Assembly (NCBI GenBank): GCA_023091735.1
Contig: JALKBU010000045.1
Span: 1-64,000 of the forward strand
DNA: 64,000 nucleotides
Reading direction: 5' to 3'
From: Trichomonas tenax
Lineage: Eukaryota > Parabasalia > Trichomonadida > Trichomonadidae
Positions within the stretch are counted from its first letter, which is position 1. Each line of letters opens with the position of its first letter. The translations under genes and the position numbers were made by a program. Shown piece by piece: positions 37,962-50,400 of the stretch. Below the pieces are notes generated by a model. It was not told where the DNA came from. It searched no databases and saw nothing but the letters and a program-made list of their open reading frames with translations.

Positions 37962-38305
37962 AACACACAGAGCTCATGTGTGAACACTCAGAATACTTTT
38001 TTCCAAAAAAGCTAAAAAAGCATATTTGTGATTAGATTTACCTATTTATCATCGACAACAACATATTTTACGTTATAAAAATGCTATACAATGTGAATAT
38101 AATATATTATAATGAGTAAAGTATATCATGGCAAATCAATGTTTTTGATGCAAGATATATCTAATATTTTAATGAAATATAGACTTTGTTATCTAATTCT
38201 TTAATATGTCATGCACAACAGGATTTGTACATTGTGGTTCAATAACTTAGCAAAAAGTTAATCCAGTGAGTTAAAAAACGAGTTTCGCCGACTTTGCATA
38301 TAAAA
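37957..38305 (-). repeat. Ankyrin-gene promoter repeat, copy 3 (inverted)
   Basis: Inverted relative to copy 2, meeting it tail to tail over a shared AGAAT, so that 37532-37894 and 37957-38305 form a ~350-bp-armed palindrome with a 62-nt loop. At several diagnostic sites copy 3 agrees with copy 1 rather than copy 2 (for example GTAAAATATGTTGTTGTCG). The outer 20 bp have decayed. Confidence 0.8.
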
Positions 38306-38976
38306 ATTTAATTGCCCAACGTATTTTTTTTTCAAAATATTCGCCATATATAAAATATAACATCTTCTATGTATGTAAATTTAAATAAACATCAAATGGA
38401 ATTAATTTACTATAAAGTGTAATTCATGCACACGTACTATGCATTTCTCTTCGCCTATCAAAAGCATCAAAACTCTATTCAATTTGATCAAATTAATGAA
38501 AAATAACTATAAACAACTATCTTCCATTCCATGCTGTCTTCTTGTGCATGCAGAGGATAAAAGCGGATTAAAATATAGATGTTTATGCTAAAATAAAGCA
38601 GAATTGCATGATTCTGTAATTTTCGAGCTAATCCAAAGCTCACAGCAGCCTTTCTGATCATTCATTCATGCAATAATCAACAAAATGCTTCAATGTGGCT
38701 TATAAAACTTAGTTAATGATCCAAAAGATAAGAAATCATTGAAAAAGATGTGCTTTATGCCAATTTTCTTCAATGCATCGATGCATTAGATAACTTGGAC
38801 AAGTTAGTAGTCTCCTCATATGCGTTTACAACTTATCACATCCACACGCAGCTGCTTAGAAAGTTTTTGGATGTACACTTGCAAAGAATGGAATTAACTC
38901 CACAAATATGCATCCAACCGTTATGAAGTAGAAGAATTTATTGGAGCTCTCATCAATTATTGTAAATTCAATGTAA
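38306..38976. other. Intergenic region, possibly decayed coding sequence
   Basis: 670 bp with less extreme AT content than other spacers and broken short frames on the plus strand around 38760-38960. No family is recognisable. Confidence 0.35.
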
Positions 38977-40250
38977 TTATTTATTTCTAAGTAAAATAAA
39001 GACCAAAACTATTATGGTAAAGGTTGGTGTTATAACTAAAATTGATACAAAGATTATTACATAATCAGAAAAAAACATCTTCGTAATAATAATAAATCAT
39101 TACCTTTGTGATTAACATACCACTGAGGTGAAACCCAAGTATAGTCAAGAGACCCATAGTTTAAGGTATTGTATCGAGATGAATAGATCGAATTGTTATA
39201 ACGATATCCTTTGCCTGAAGCAACATTTTTAGCAACATATCTTGATGGATCTATAATTGGAATGTATACCAAATGGCCATTTGAGTTTTTGTCATAGACA
39301 GAAACACCACTCTTTGTATAATTGTTATGAGAATCAAATGTTATTTTGAAGTAAGCAGCATAGCCTTCATTGTATCTATCCCAATATCCACAATTATGGC
39401 AATAAAAACTTTCATCAATAATCACATCAGCTGGAATTTTGATATTAGTTAAACGAATGCATCTATTGAATACATAAAGTGAAAATATTTTCATGTTCAT
39501 GTTAAAGATAAAAGACTGCAAATTGACGCAGTTGTCAAATGCAAACCACATGATTTTACTAATACATGGGGGACACACTACCGATGTTATATTTGCAAAT
39601 GAATAATTTCCAATTTTGATTAAGTTTGCTAGGTTCTCAAATTCTAATTGAATGTTATATGCTGAGGCAAAGCAACTATTTCCAATCTCAGTAATTGATG
39701 GAATGAGAATATTAACTAATTTTGGACAGTTTCTGAAGCAATTGATTCCTACAGTAAGAACATTTTCAAAATCAGGCAATTTTATCAAATTATGACAGGA
39801 ATCAAAGCTATAATCACCTATAGAAGTAATGAGGGATGGATCCTCAATTATCAGCTCTTCAAGTTGTATACAATTAACAAATTGATAATTTCCAATCGAT
39901 TTCATTTGTTTTTGAACAATAACTTTTGTTAAATAGCGATTTCCTTGTAATGAAAACTTTGAAACTGTATTTGGAATTGTAATCACTTTCAACTTTTTGC
40001 AGAAACAAAATGCAAACGAGCTAATTTCAATTATGCATTCAGGAATGGTAAATTCAGTGATTTCATGATCTTAAAGTGCATGAAGAACTTTCTTACTTGA
40101 ATCTGCTTCACTTTGATTTAGATACATATTATCAATTACCTCAAATTGGTGGTTGATTATTTGTATTTCTGAGAATTCTTCTTTACTAGCAATGATTAAA
40201 TCTCCATCCATTATGTCTACAGACTCAAGAATAGGAGTTTTGTTTAAAAA
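38977..40250 (-). pseudogene. BspA-like leucine-rich repeat surface protein, broken
   Basis: The minus strand encodes TpLRR/BspA-type repeats (IGNYSFANITSVVCPPCISK; FDNCVNLQSFIFN; FRNCPKLVNILIPSITEIGN) over about 10 repeats, then a stalk-like segment, and finally a membrane anchor (VSILVITPTFTIIVLVFILL) with a short RNK tail. Three faults are seen. The 5' end is lost at the hairpin at 40234-40270. A TAA interrupts the frame at about 40073. A frameshift in or near the T7 run at ~39070 separates repeats from anchor. BspA-like proteins are abundant trichomonad surface proteins implicated in adherence. Confidence 0.8.
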
Positions 40251-40270
40251 ACTTTTTTAAACAAAACTCC
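40234..40270. repeat. Perfect 17-bp inverted repeat at the 5' break of the BspA-like pseudogene
   Basis: GGAGTTTTGTTTAAAAA (40234-40250) and its exact reverse complement (40254-40270) flank a 3-nt loop. The BspA-like reading frame stops making sense exactly here, so the hairpin marks the truncation point. Confidence 0.7.
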
Positions 40271-40688
40271 AAAATAGAGCTCTCTTTATCGTGAAACGGT
40301 TTTTGTTTTGAAAGTTTGAAATATCGATAATACGGTTTTTATCATTCAAACCTCATCGTTTGGGAAGCAGAAAATCATATGATTCAATGCTGCCAGTTTT
40401 CACCCATTTTAGGTACACTTATACGCCCGTAAATTTTTATCTATATCGCAAACCATATCGTTAACAAAAAAGAGCAAATAAATATCAAGCTATTAAACTA
40501 TTTCATGTTTGAATACCGAAAAAGAGCAAATAAATCTCAAAATATTAAACTAACCTCACAGTTCTCATCGTTCTCAGAAATCTTCACAGTAATTTTATGT
40601 TTCAAAGTTATCTATAAGATCAGTAAGTTGTCGACAGCATAGAACAAATTCATGACCATAACCATATTTTGAATTCGTTGTCAAAATT
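40271..40688. other. Spacer between divergent BspA-like pseudogenes
   Basis: 418 bp. AAAAAGAGCAAATAAAT-type segments are repeated near 40469 and 40518 (GAGCAAATAAATAT-CAA and GAGCAAATAAATCTCAA), each followed by ATTAAACTA, a short direct repeat of about 50 bp period. No gene. Confidence 0.5.
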
Positions 40689-42229
40689 ATGAAATCCTAT
40701 TTTTTTCATATGAAATCTCAGATTTATTCCTTGTTAATCAATAAAAGAATCTTTTTGAGCAGCTATTCTATAAATGGCAAGGCAATGAATATCACAGATA
40801 AATCAGATTTTGAAAATGATACAATGATGCAAAATATTGTTAACAATCAAATTGAATCAGTGACTATAAATGGACCTATGGAGGGAGTAATTATTACACC
40901 ATATTTCTTTTATAGATGCTACTCGTTGCTCAACTTTATAATTGGAGATGATGTCAAAGAAGATGGAATATCGGAATTTGCATTTGCTGAATCAGGAATA
41001 GTAAGCCTTGATTTTACAAACATTAAAAATGTTAAAAGAGATGCATTCTTATCATGCTATAATCTAACATCATTATTTTTTCCCTCAAACAGTTGTAAAT
41101 TTTGAGTCTTATGTATTGGAGGATGCTGGGATTAAGGAAGTTACTCTTCCATGGTATTTTTATTCTCATAGTGGATTCTATGGCAGCCATTTAGTTACTG
41201 CAACATTTAACAATACAAATATTATTGTGAGTTACAAATTTGCATCCTCATCACTTAAGTATATAGCAAATTATAATTCTATTATGGTCATGGAAGAGTA
41301 TTGCTTCAATGATACAAAACTTACATTATTTAACGTTCCGCGACTTGTTTTTTGGGATGCAAAGATATTATTTTTTCTAACTATTATTCAGATCCAAACT
41401 ATATAGTAACTTCGCACGAGGTAATATCTTTTCCTGAATATGAACTTTTCATCACATTTGGAAAACTCCTTTCAATATACATCATTCCAGATATTGTCAA
41501 AAAGCTGAACTATGCTCGAATCAATGGACAGCCTTCATATAATGAAAAAACTAATGAAATGCTAGATTATGGTGTCATAACATTAATTATTAGATCAGAT
41601 GTTGATTTTATAGTTGACGATTATAATGTCGGTGAAAAGATGCCCTATTTATATAATTTGTGCTATGCTGGGAAAGTTCAAGGCTTTTACGCAAACACAC
41701 CAAGAATCTTTGTTTCGGATAGATTTGATAGAGAATATTTTATCACATCGTGAAAAACAATCAGCACGAAATTTGTGACACTTCTATTCCATATGTTGAT
41801 TATTCCCGTGGAATATCCCATAACGATCCCGAATGTGAAAATGTTACGGTCTTACATGAAATCTCGTTAAACACAATTATGGATTCGATCCCAACATCAA
41901 CATATGAATTCATATCAATAAATCCAGGAACTGACTACAATAAACGCACATCTAAGCTATTAATATCCTTGCTGATAATAGCAGCTATTGAGGTCATTTT
42001 TACAATACTTTTATTAGTTTTAATTGCAGTGAAAAGGAACTCAAAAGATGAAAGTACAGATAACATAGACTTTGTGATAGAAGCTGCAAAATCTATAATG
42101 GATACAATTGTTCAAATTATTGACAATCCTTTATATAAGCATGTAGAAGTTGACGATCCATTTGCTCAAGACTTTAATGATGATGAATCAGAAGTTATTA
42201 TAGGTCTTGAACCAGAAAGCGAATTTTAA
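40689..42229 (+). pseudogene. BspA-like leucine-rich repeat surface protein, three frameshifts
   Basis: Coding blocks 40689-41105, ~41090-41406, ~41365-41753 and 41750-42229 follow one another in shifted frames. The first two carry BspA-type repeats (FAFAESGIVSLDFTNIKNV; DAFLSCYNLTSLFFPSN; FNDTKLTLFNVPRLVF). The last has the membrane anchor (LLISLLIIAAIEVIFTILLL) and an acidic cytosolic tail with DNPLYKHVEVDDPFAQDF. Breaks lie at ~41090, at the T6 run ~41368 and at the A5 run ~41758. The N-terminus has no clear signal peptide. The NPLY segment resembles NPxY-type sorting signals. The gene is transcribed away from the BspA-like pseudogene at 38977-40250. Confidence 0.8.
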
Positions 42230-42640
42230 TAATATTGACTTTTTATTTTGGGGAGAATGATGTGAACTAATTTAAACACCATAGTTTTTGCAAAAATGAA
42301 ATCTTTGCAGAATTTTTAAGGAAATTACCGAATTCGGCCGAAACACGAGATTTTTTTCGCTTGGCGATCTATCCATCCTCAATTTGTCTATCATTAATAA
42401 GCATTTCAGTCATCAACTTAAAAAAATATAATACCATACTGGATGCCACTTTTGTAGAATCTTATATAATCGTTATTCTAAGGAATTTTTAAGTTCATGA
42501 AATGACATGTTAATAAATAATATCATGTGATGTTCATTATACAGACATCTGTGAAAAACTTTTAAGAGTTAAAATAATGGAGATTAAGACCCTAATTAAT
42601 TATTTATATATAAGTTATTAAGAGTGAAACAAATATTACT
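42230..42640. other. AT-rich intergenic region
   Basis: About 410 bp with no coding signal. Confidence 0.5.
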
Positions 42641-42648
42641 TCACTTTT
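42641..42648 (+). promoter_or_regulatory. Initiator-like element of the type I membrane protein pseudogene
   Basis: TCACTTTT with A at 42643, 9 nt before the ATG at 42652. The element is intact although the gene is broken. Confidence 0.5.
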
Positions 42649-42651
42649 ATA

Positions 42652-44239
42652 ATGTTGCTAAATATTGTGATGTATTTGTGTGGGTTAATCGTAAAGAATT
42701 ATAGGGGGCAGGTTATCTCGCCTGATAATTACTATCGCAACACGGAACAATTCAAAGGATACATGAACGAAGAATGTACAAATAAAATTATTCGTGTATA
42801 TACAATATGATGAAAGATGCCGATTTAGATAAAATGCTCGGTGATGGATTTAATGAAATTGGATCATATAGTATCAATCTTTATTCTGGAGATGAACGAA
42901 TTACTTCCATATATGTTGAAATCAATGAAGTCCCTGAAATAAATAAAAGCTATTATTATATAGTGGCTCACGCAGGAACATTCCCTACAATGGTGGGAAC
43001 ATTTGATGTTTTGTTCAACAGAGATAGCCATGATAAAATTACAATGAACATCGAGCGATCGTGGCGATTCGATTATTCACAGGTCCAAATGGATTACCAT
43101 CGTTTATCTTTCTCAAATGCAGCTGATACTGAATGGATAGCCGATTATATTGCCTATATTGTATATCAGGATCGATATTCATATTTTGTTATTACTGTTG
43201 ATGACTTGCGCACTCATCTACCAATGACATGGGTAATTGCCCTTGGATTGCTGCCTTCACGCTATGAAACTCGTCTTATATCAGATGGAACAAGAACATA
43301 TATGATGTTCTATAAGTACAGACTTGATATTAGGTCATCTTGGGAACTTTTCTCAATAGAATTTGACGATATTTAAAACAAAACAGTGAGTGGATTGTAT
43401 AATAATCTTGGCAATTTAATTAGTTGGACAGCAATGGAGAAATATCTTTTCTTTTTAGCAACAAAACCTAGCGTTAAGCTCATTCTTACTTACCAGAAAA
43501 TGATTACTTCAGAAGATGAATATATGCAAGAAATGATTAAAAGCATTCATATGGAGAAATTCGATTTTTATGGAATAATTAACAATTAAACAGTTGAACA
43601 AAAAGAAAAATTATATCGTTTATGTTACTTCGATACAAAAGCTTTTGAAAAGAATTTCAAGGATGACAAAAAGCTCTACATCATATTAGGAAGAGGAAAT
43701 TTATATACGATTGAGCAAATTAAATCAAACATCAGGCAAACATTGTATCGATTCTCGAATTACAATTATATTTACAAACCACACCCAGCATATTTACCAA
43801 TACAAGATCTGATCAATTGGATGTCAGGAAAGAACATCGGATACTTCAAAGAGAGAATCAACGCAGAAATTGTTTATTCTGTTTTCAAAGGAAGACTTCT
43901 CATGGGTGGATTCGAAACATCAACGTTTTTAACAGTTCCCCAGGAGGATGTTCCTTTTGTATATGTTCTAAAAAGCATTTCAGAATATATAGAACCCTTC
44001 CCTGAGCTTTATAGAAGAGGTCTTTTCAACAAAACATATATTATACATTATGACAATAACTTCGAAATTGTTTTCCATCAGCGAGAATAAAAACCGAAGA
44101 AAATGATATAGCAGGAAATATACTTGAGTCGACATCTCCGCTCTACATCGCTATTGTTACTGTGTTATCTTTGTTTATTGTTGGAGCAATTGTTGCTCTT
44201 ATTATTTTATTGTGTCCAAAAAAGAAGGAAACCAAGTAA
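42652..44239 (+). pseudogene. Type I membrane protein with KPHP motif, broken by two stops and two frameshifts
   Basis: The gene starts MLLNIVMYLCGLIVKNYRG, a short hydrophobic leader. A frameshift at ~42805 leads to the main frame, which continues through in-frame TAA codons at 43374 and 43587 up to a TAA at 44088. A second shift in the A5 run (~44092) leads to a C-terminal anchor (PLYIAIVTVLSLFIVGAIVA, then a Lys-rich tail CPKKKETK). The ectodomain of ~440 residues ends with YIYKPHPAYLP, about 45 residues later GGFETSTFL, and YVLKSISEYI. K-x-H-P followed by an (S/T)-S pair recalls the HP and SS motifs of bacterial-type sialyltransferase families (GT52/GT38/GT80). This link is tentative. The family is otherwise not recognised. 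Confidence 0.65.
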
Positions 44240-44382
44240 GAATTATAAATATAGAAATAAAAATCCATTTTTCATGAATTCATGTGATGCTATAACTGAG
44301 AATTAGATTACTATGCACAAAATTATAAGGAATGAAATGCATCTCATAAAAATGCCAACAAATGACGTTTCAAGAAATTTTA

Positions 44383-44393
44383 TGACATGTAAA
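44383..44393 (+). promoter_or_regulatory. TGACATGTAAA element of the TOR gene
   Basis: Exact sense copy, 27 nt before the start codon at 44420, followed by ATGTCAAAAAG and TTGTCAATA. Confidence 0.55.
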
Positions 44394-44419
44394 ATGTCAA
44401 AAAGTAAATTTTGTCAATA

Positions 44420-47400
44420 ATGAGCAAACTCTCTTATACTGAGCTAATTGCGAAAGCTCGGCAGAAGAGAGACGAAGAATACAAGAAATTATCATGTTTT
44501 ACGATCGCTCAGATTGAACATGCGACTTCTAAAGCAATAGAATTATTAAAACAATCTCAATCACAACCTGTTGAAGTTGCAACTATCGTATTCACGTTGA
44601 TTAAGCTACAGAAAAACAATTACGTTCAGTTACTTAATATATTGCTTGAAAATTTCCCAACAAGATCGAAAGATGTCGACATTTTCATCGCATTTGTTTT
44701 ATCCAAATTACTCAAATACCTACTTCCCAACTCTATAATGCAATTATTGACATCTACCGAGAATTTCATGAACACTCCGGAAACTGCAATATCAATGGTT
44801 TATTTTCTTAAATATAGTGTTGAAAACGCACCGAATTCCGTTCTATTCTGCTTTAGTAGGCTTGTTAAACTCATCAAAATGGGTTTAAACAGCTGCACAT
44901 ATAAAGTTCAATTAGTTGCTTACGAAACTCTTAATAATCTTGTTCAATATTTAAGCAAAACCAGAAATCAACAAAAACATGACGCTGAAATAGATTTTGT
45001 TGAAATTCTAAATTTAGATATTTCACTTCCTAATCTAAATACAAAAAACTCCATAGCAGATTTACTAATTATCACCGTATATCTTGAAAATATACCAAAC
45101 GATTTATCTGATGCATTTCTTTCGCAATTATTATCTCAATTAATTTCAATTTACGATAAATTCACAAATGAAACCCGTGCCGTTGCTGTGTACGTCATTT
45201 CTTTACTTATAACACACACGGTTGATTACACAATCGGTAAAAAAATTAGTAATTTTAAAAAATCGTTGTGGAACGAAGTAAGATATAATCCATCACGATT
45301 TTCGATATTAGCATTAATTAAGACAATACAAATCCCAGAAATGGAACTTGCTGAAGATTGCAATTTGAATGTCATCAAAATGATTTGTCATCATAAGTCA
45401 AATGAAGTTTCAAAGCTTGGAATTAATCTAATCAAAGCACTTTGTTCAATTAGAGAGGATTTTATCACTCTTTACAAAGAAGAAATCTGCAATTTATTCC
45501 TCGAAATAGAAATCGATGAAACATACATCACATTCGTTCCAAACATTATTTCTGACGTCTGGGATTACTTTAGAATGCTGTTAGTCAACTTTATAATCAG
45601 GAGGCCTCAATGCTTAAGCAATTATCACTTTTTGATCTTTATATCCAAAATTCCTAAACTAATGGATAAAAAGGTCATATTATTGTTATTTAGTCTAATT
45701 CAACACCCAGATCCACTTATTAGAGCATTTTCTGCAGACGCCATTTTTGCGCAATACGAATCAACAGATCCTGACATCATGAATCCGATCAATCACTTGC
45801 TTCCAATGGCACATAATGATCCTGATCCAGTAGTGAGAGAAAAAGTTCTGGCATCAATTCCAAGCTCATTCTCGATGTATTTAACAAACGATTTAATACT
45901 AAATTCATTTGCAACATTGACACACGATGAAAATGTAAATGTACGCCACAAAGCAATAAGTTTAATTTGCCAAATATCAAAATATAATCCATTCGTTTGT
46001 TTGCCATTATTAAGAAAGATTTTACTTGATGCAATATTTATATTAGATTCAAACAGAATTGTTTTAGCGAAGGCAGAAAGTGCTTTACCACTTCCTGACG
46101 TAATCATGGCAATGATAGACGATTTTGCAGCCTACACATACACTTTTTGCGATATATCACTTAGACAGATATCATTCCAAGCAATAAGAGAACTTTCGTA
46201 TTTCGAATCAAAAGCAATTTTATCCTTGAACACAACATTAATTAACATCATTGGTAAAATTGCTGAAGCAAATATAAAACTTATTCCTGTTGTTCACATA
46301 CAGCAGTTCCACAACTTCTTCTTGTTCATGCTGAAGCAGCATTATCCAAAGAACCTGAAGCTTGCAGTTATCAGCACAATGTACTCATATTTAACAAATT
46401 GCCGCGATTTGATTCAACTCGATATTAACGAGATTTTCCCAGCATTGATTAACATTGCTTCTATGTGGAAATCGAGAAAACTGAATATAGCTGTTCTTAA
46501 GTTGATTGGATTTATTGGAGCCATTAAAATCCCACCTAGTTTACAATTTCAATCAAGTTTAGTTCAGCCATCAAATCATTATTCGCCGCGAAACTTGTTG
46601 ACACTTTCATGTGAAATTTTATTGAATATTATGGAAGAAAGCAGCTTATTAGTTTATCATTATGATACAGTTAAGGCTCTTGTACAGCTATTTTCTATCA
46701 AAGATATGAATTGCGATCCAGAATTCTTGAAATATGGTCTTGAATTATTCAAAAACTTCTTTGATGACTTTATTGCAAAATTCGACACTCCTTCCAATAT
46801 TCAGCAGTATTTATCGTTCATCAGTCAACTCTGCCTTGATGTGCCAAGTTCATGGGTATCAACAATCGGAAGCGAGCTTTTGGAGTTAGTCGACAAATTA
46901 ATGAATGATCCAGCAAATGAAAAACATTTGGAAAGCATTTTCAACTTGATTCCTGTTTTAGTCAATAACTTTGGCGACAGCTTTATTTTGTATCTCGCCA
47001 ATGTTATCTCATTTTTGCTTGATAACCTTTACAAATCTTCTTCAGAAAGCTCTGCTATTTCAATCGCTGCCATTTTAGCGCTTATTTCAGTCAGATCAAT
47101 CAGTCATGATTACTTGTTTTTGATTTTCCCAGAAATCATTTCAACAGCAAATTCATCGGATACGAAACCAATTGTCAAGTTATATACACTCACCGCATTA
47201 AGAGTTTATGCTCAGAGTTGTGATTGTTCGAATTTTATTTCGCCAATAATAACTTGTGCACTTAATGCTATTGAAACATCCAATACGATAACAAGTGTTG
47301 AGAAGAAAGAAAAGATTGTAGAAGAAGCACAGCAAGTCATTTACAGCATTATGGTTGTTTTCGGAAAAGATTATATTATGTATCATGATGCTCACATTAG

Positions 47401-50400
47401 ACAGACATTTACAAGATGCAACATTTCACTTGATAAATATAATCTTATCTTTTATAGCAATTATAAGAATTTGAGTGATTTTAGATTCATAAACAAGTCA
47501 ATACCAACTTCTTCGAAACAAAATCTAGCACCAGTTCCTCTTATGATCAATCAGGAAGAAATCAAACAGGCATTTAAATACACAGATATCGAAAAAGTTG
47601 AAACTCCATGGAGTCGTAAAATGTGGTGGAATCAAATCGTTAAAATAATTATTAAGAACTCTCCATCGAGATTCATCAAACCATGCGCATTCCTCTGTGC
47701 TTCATTGATGCACATTGCTGAGAGATTGTTCAATCCTGCTTTCTTGAGTTGCTGGCAACAATACGATGAAGAAACAAAATTATTTATTTCTGCAAACATA
47801 ACTTCTGCTTGCACCAGTGACAGTTTACCAAACGATATCAGATATAATTTAGTCAAATTATTCGAATACATGGAACAAAACAATGAACACATGGATTACA
47901 TCAATTTTTCTGTTATGATTTTCGCTGCCGAAAAGTCATTCTTGTTTGAAGATGCTTTGTATTTCGCTTCCAAGTTGCCTTTGAACAAATTGAACATCGA
48001 AATTTTGGAAAGAATTGCATCGCATCTTCATTTAGATAAAATGATATCAGGTCTTGAAAAGATCAATTCATCAATCGATGAACCTTCTGGAAAGTCAAAT
48101 TTGCAGTCCAGCAAAAACATACAAAAGAACAAAACAGTTAATTCATTCAAAGCAAAGAAGCGTCAAAAATGCTGGCAGCAGATTCTTCAAGAAAGAAAAG
48201 ACATATCGCTCACAAAACTTGAAAAGAGCGAACTTTCTCCAGTTTTTGCTGCAGCTTATTTCAATCTTCACGAATGGGACAAACTCAATAAATACGTCAA
48301 AGATCTTCCTAAGAACTCAGTTTCTATGCATATAATAACAGCATTGTATCGACTCAAAAAGAAGAATCCAGAAACAAGAAAGGACCTTATCATGCAGGAT
48401 ATAATGAAAGGATTTACTATTCTCGCAAACAAAGCGAAAGCAGTTTTCAAGCACGATAATCCAGAAATATATCCACTCATTGTTAAGGCCCAAAAGCTCC
48501 AAGAAGTTATAGAGATTATCAATTTCGATGACAGCATTCCACAGACATGGAACAGGAGATTGAACACGATTCACAAAGATCCAGATCTTTATAATTCGAT
48601 TATTTCACTGAGACTATCCCAAATGAGTGTCAAGGAATTGATGCCATCGATAGTAAAGACACTCAAATTATACTTAAGAGTTGGAAACTTTGGAGGATTC
48701 CAAGCAATGATGCAGAATATCTTCCCCGATGAATCAAAGTGGACAGATCAAATTCGTTTCTTGAGCATAAAGTGTGCTTGGGCCATGGGAAAGCCAGAAC
48801 ACAAAGATCGTCAACTAATCAAACTTAAAACGTTTGTCGAGAAATCTCCGAATGTCCAGGACGTCAGATTGATGACAAGAATGTATTATACAGTTGGAGA
48901 GTGGATCATTCAGAATGCTAAAGTTCCAATTCCTGCTGATAAACTTTCGGAAACGAAGAAATACATCGAAATTTGTTTCAAGAACAAACAGATCTTTTAC
49001 AAAGCATGCCACAGATGGAGTTGGGCCAATGCATCACTCTTTAAGCTTAACAGCAGCCAAATACAATGCGCGTTTCAAGCAGTTTCTGGTTTCATCAACA
49101 GTGTTGAGTTGAGAGAGGAATCTTTCTCTGATATAATCCAAATGATTTATCTTGTTTTCACTGCGAAGTTTTCTGATGATCAATATAATCAAATCGAAGC
49201 AAGATTGAGAAAGATTAACGATGTTCGATTCCTTCAAATCTCTCCACAGCTGTTCGCTAAATTATCAAATCATTCATTATCACGTTGCAACGAACTCGTT
49301 AAGTCATTGATTTTAAGATTGCTTCCACAACATTATCATCTTCTTTTGTTCCCATTGATGCTTTACATTCGCCAAAACATGAACAGCCCGCTCTTCAATC
49401 TTGATTCCATTCAGCTGAACCATGTTCCAGATGACAATGAAGATGAAGGAATGATGGAAGAAGAAATCAAAGATTCGCCACTTAGAACGAGACTCATGGA
49501 ATGCAGAAATGAATTTGCCGCAGATATTCTTTTGCAATTTAATATGCAGTGTCCACAAGCTGTTTCAGAAGCTATTACGATTTCAGATGGTTTGATCAAA
49601 TGTTCAGCCACTCGCGCAGAAGCATGGCTCTATGCTGCTGGTCAAGCGATGAGATTCATTAATCACGGTGATTTCAATGCTGCTCGTCAAGTGCTAATAA
49701 ATGCTTTGGCACATCAACCTTCGCGAAGTGAAGATCAGGAATTCATGGCCAAAGCGAAGAAAGAGATTCAAGGAATCATTGAAAGAATTTCTCCAAACAT
49801 TTGCTCAGATCTCACGCGTGTTTATTCAAGCATGAAAACATATATTTCACATATCAATCACGTGCGTATGTCTGATGTTGCCGATAAACTCGCAAGACTT
49901 CAAAACACGGAAATCGCTGTTCCAGGAACATATCGCCCAGGACAACCTGTAATAACAATTGCTCAGTTTGAACCAATTTTGAAGTTCTTCCAATCTAAGC
50001 AACGTCCAAGAATGCTCATTATCAATGACATCAACGGAGGAAAGCACCACAACTTGCTCAAAGGCAACGAAGATATCAGATTGGATGAGAGAATAATGCA
50101 GTTCTTCAGCCTCATTAATCAGCTCATTAAGCATGATTTCAAGTACAGAAACTCGGAAATGAAGATCATGAGATATTCAATTACACCAATTTCTCCTCTT
50201 TGCGGCCTCATTCAGTATGTTATTGGTGCTGATACAATGTTTTCGCTTATTTCAGAATACAGGAAACTTAAGCGCGAAGATCCATTCTTGGAGTTGATTC
50301 ACGTCAAAGAAAAGATCAATTGCAACATTGACTCTCTCAGAGTCATTCAGAGATATGAGATTCTCTCAGAAGTTGCGGCTGAAACGAAGTCAAACGAGGG

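Noticed and set aside
37961..37972. Trichomonad intron 3' splice motif (ATAACACACAG close to ACTAACACACAG)
   Set aside because: It lies antisense within the ankyrin promoter repeat, the first bases differ, and no GTAYGT donor or split gene is present. All intact genes are intron-less.
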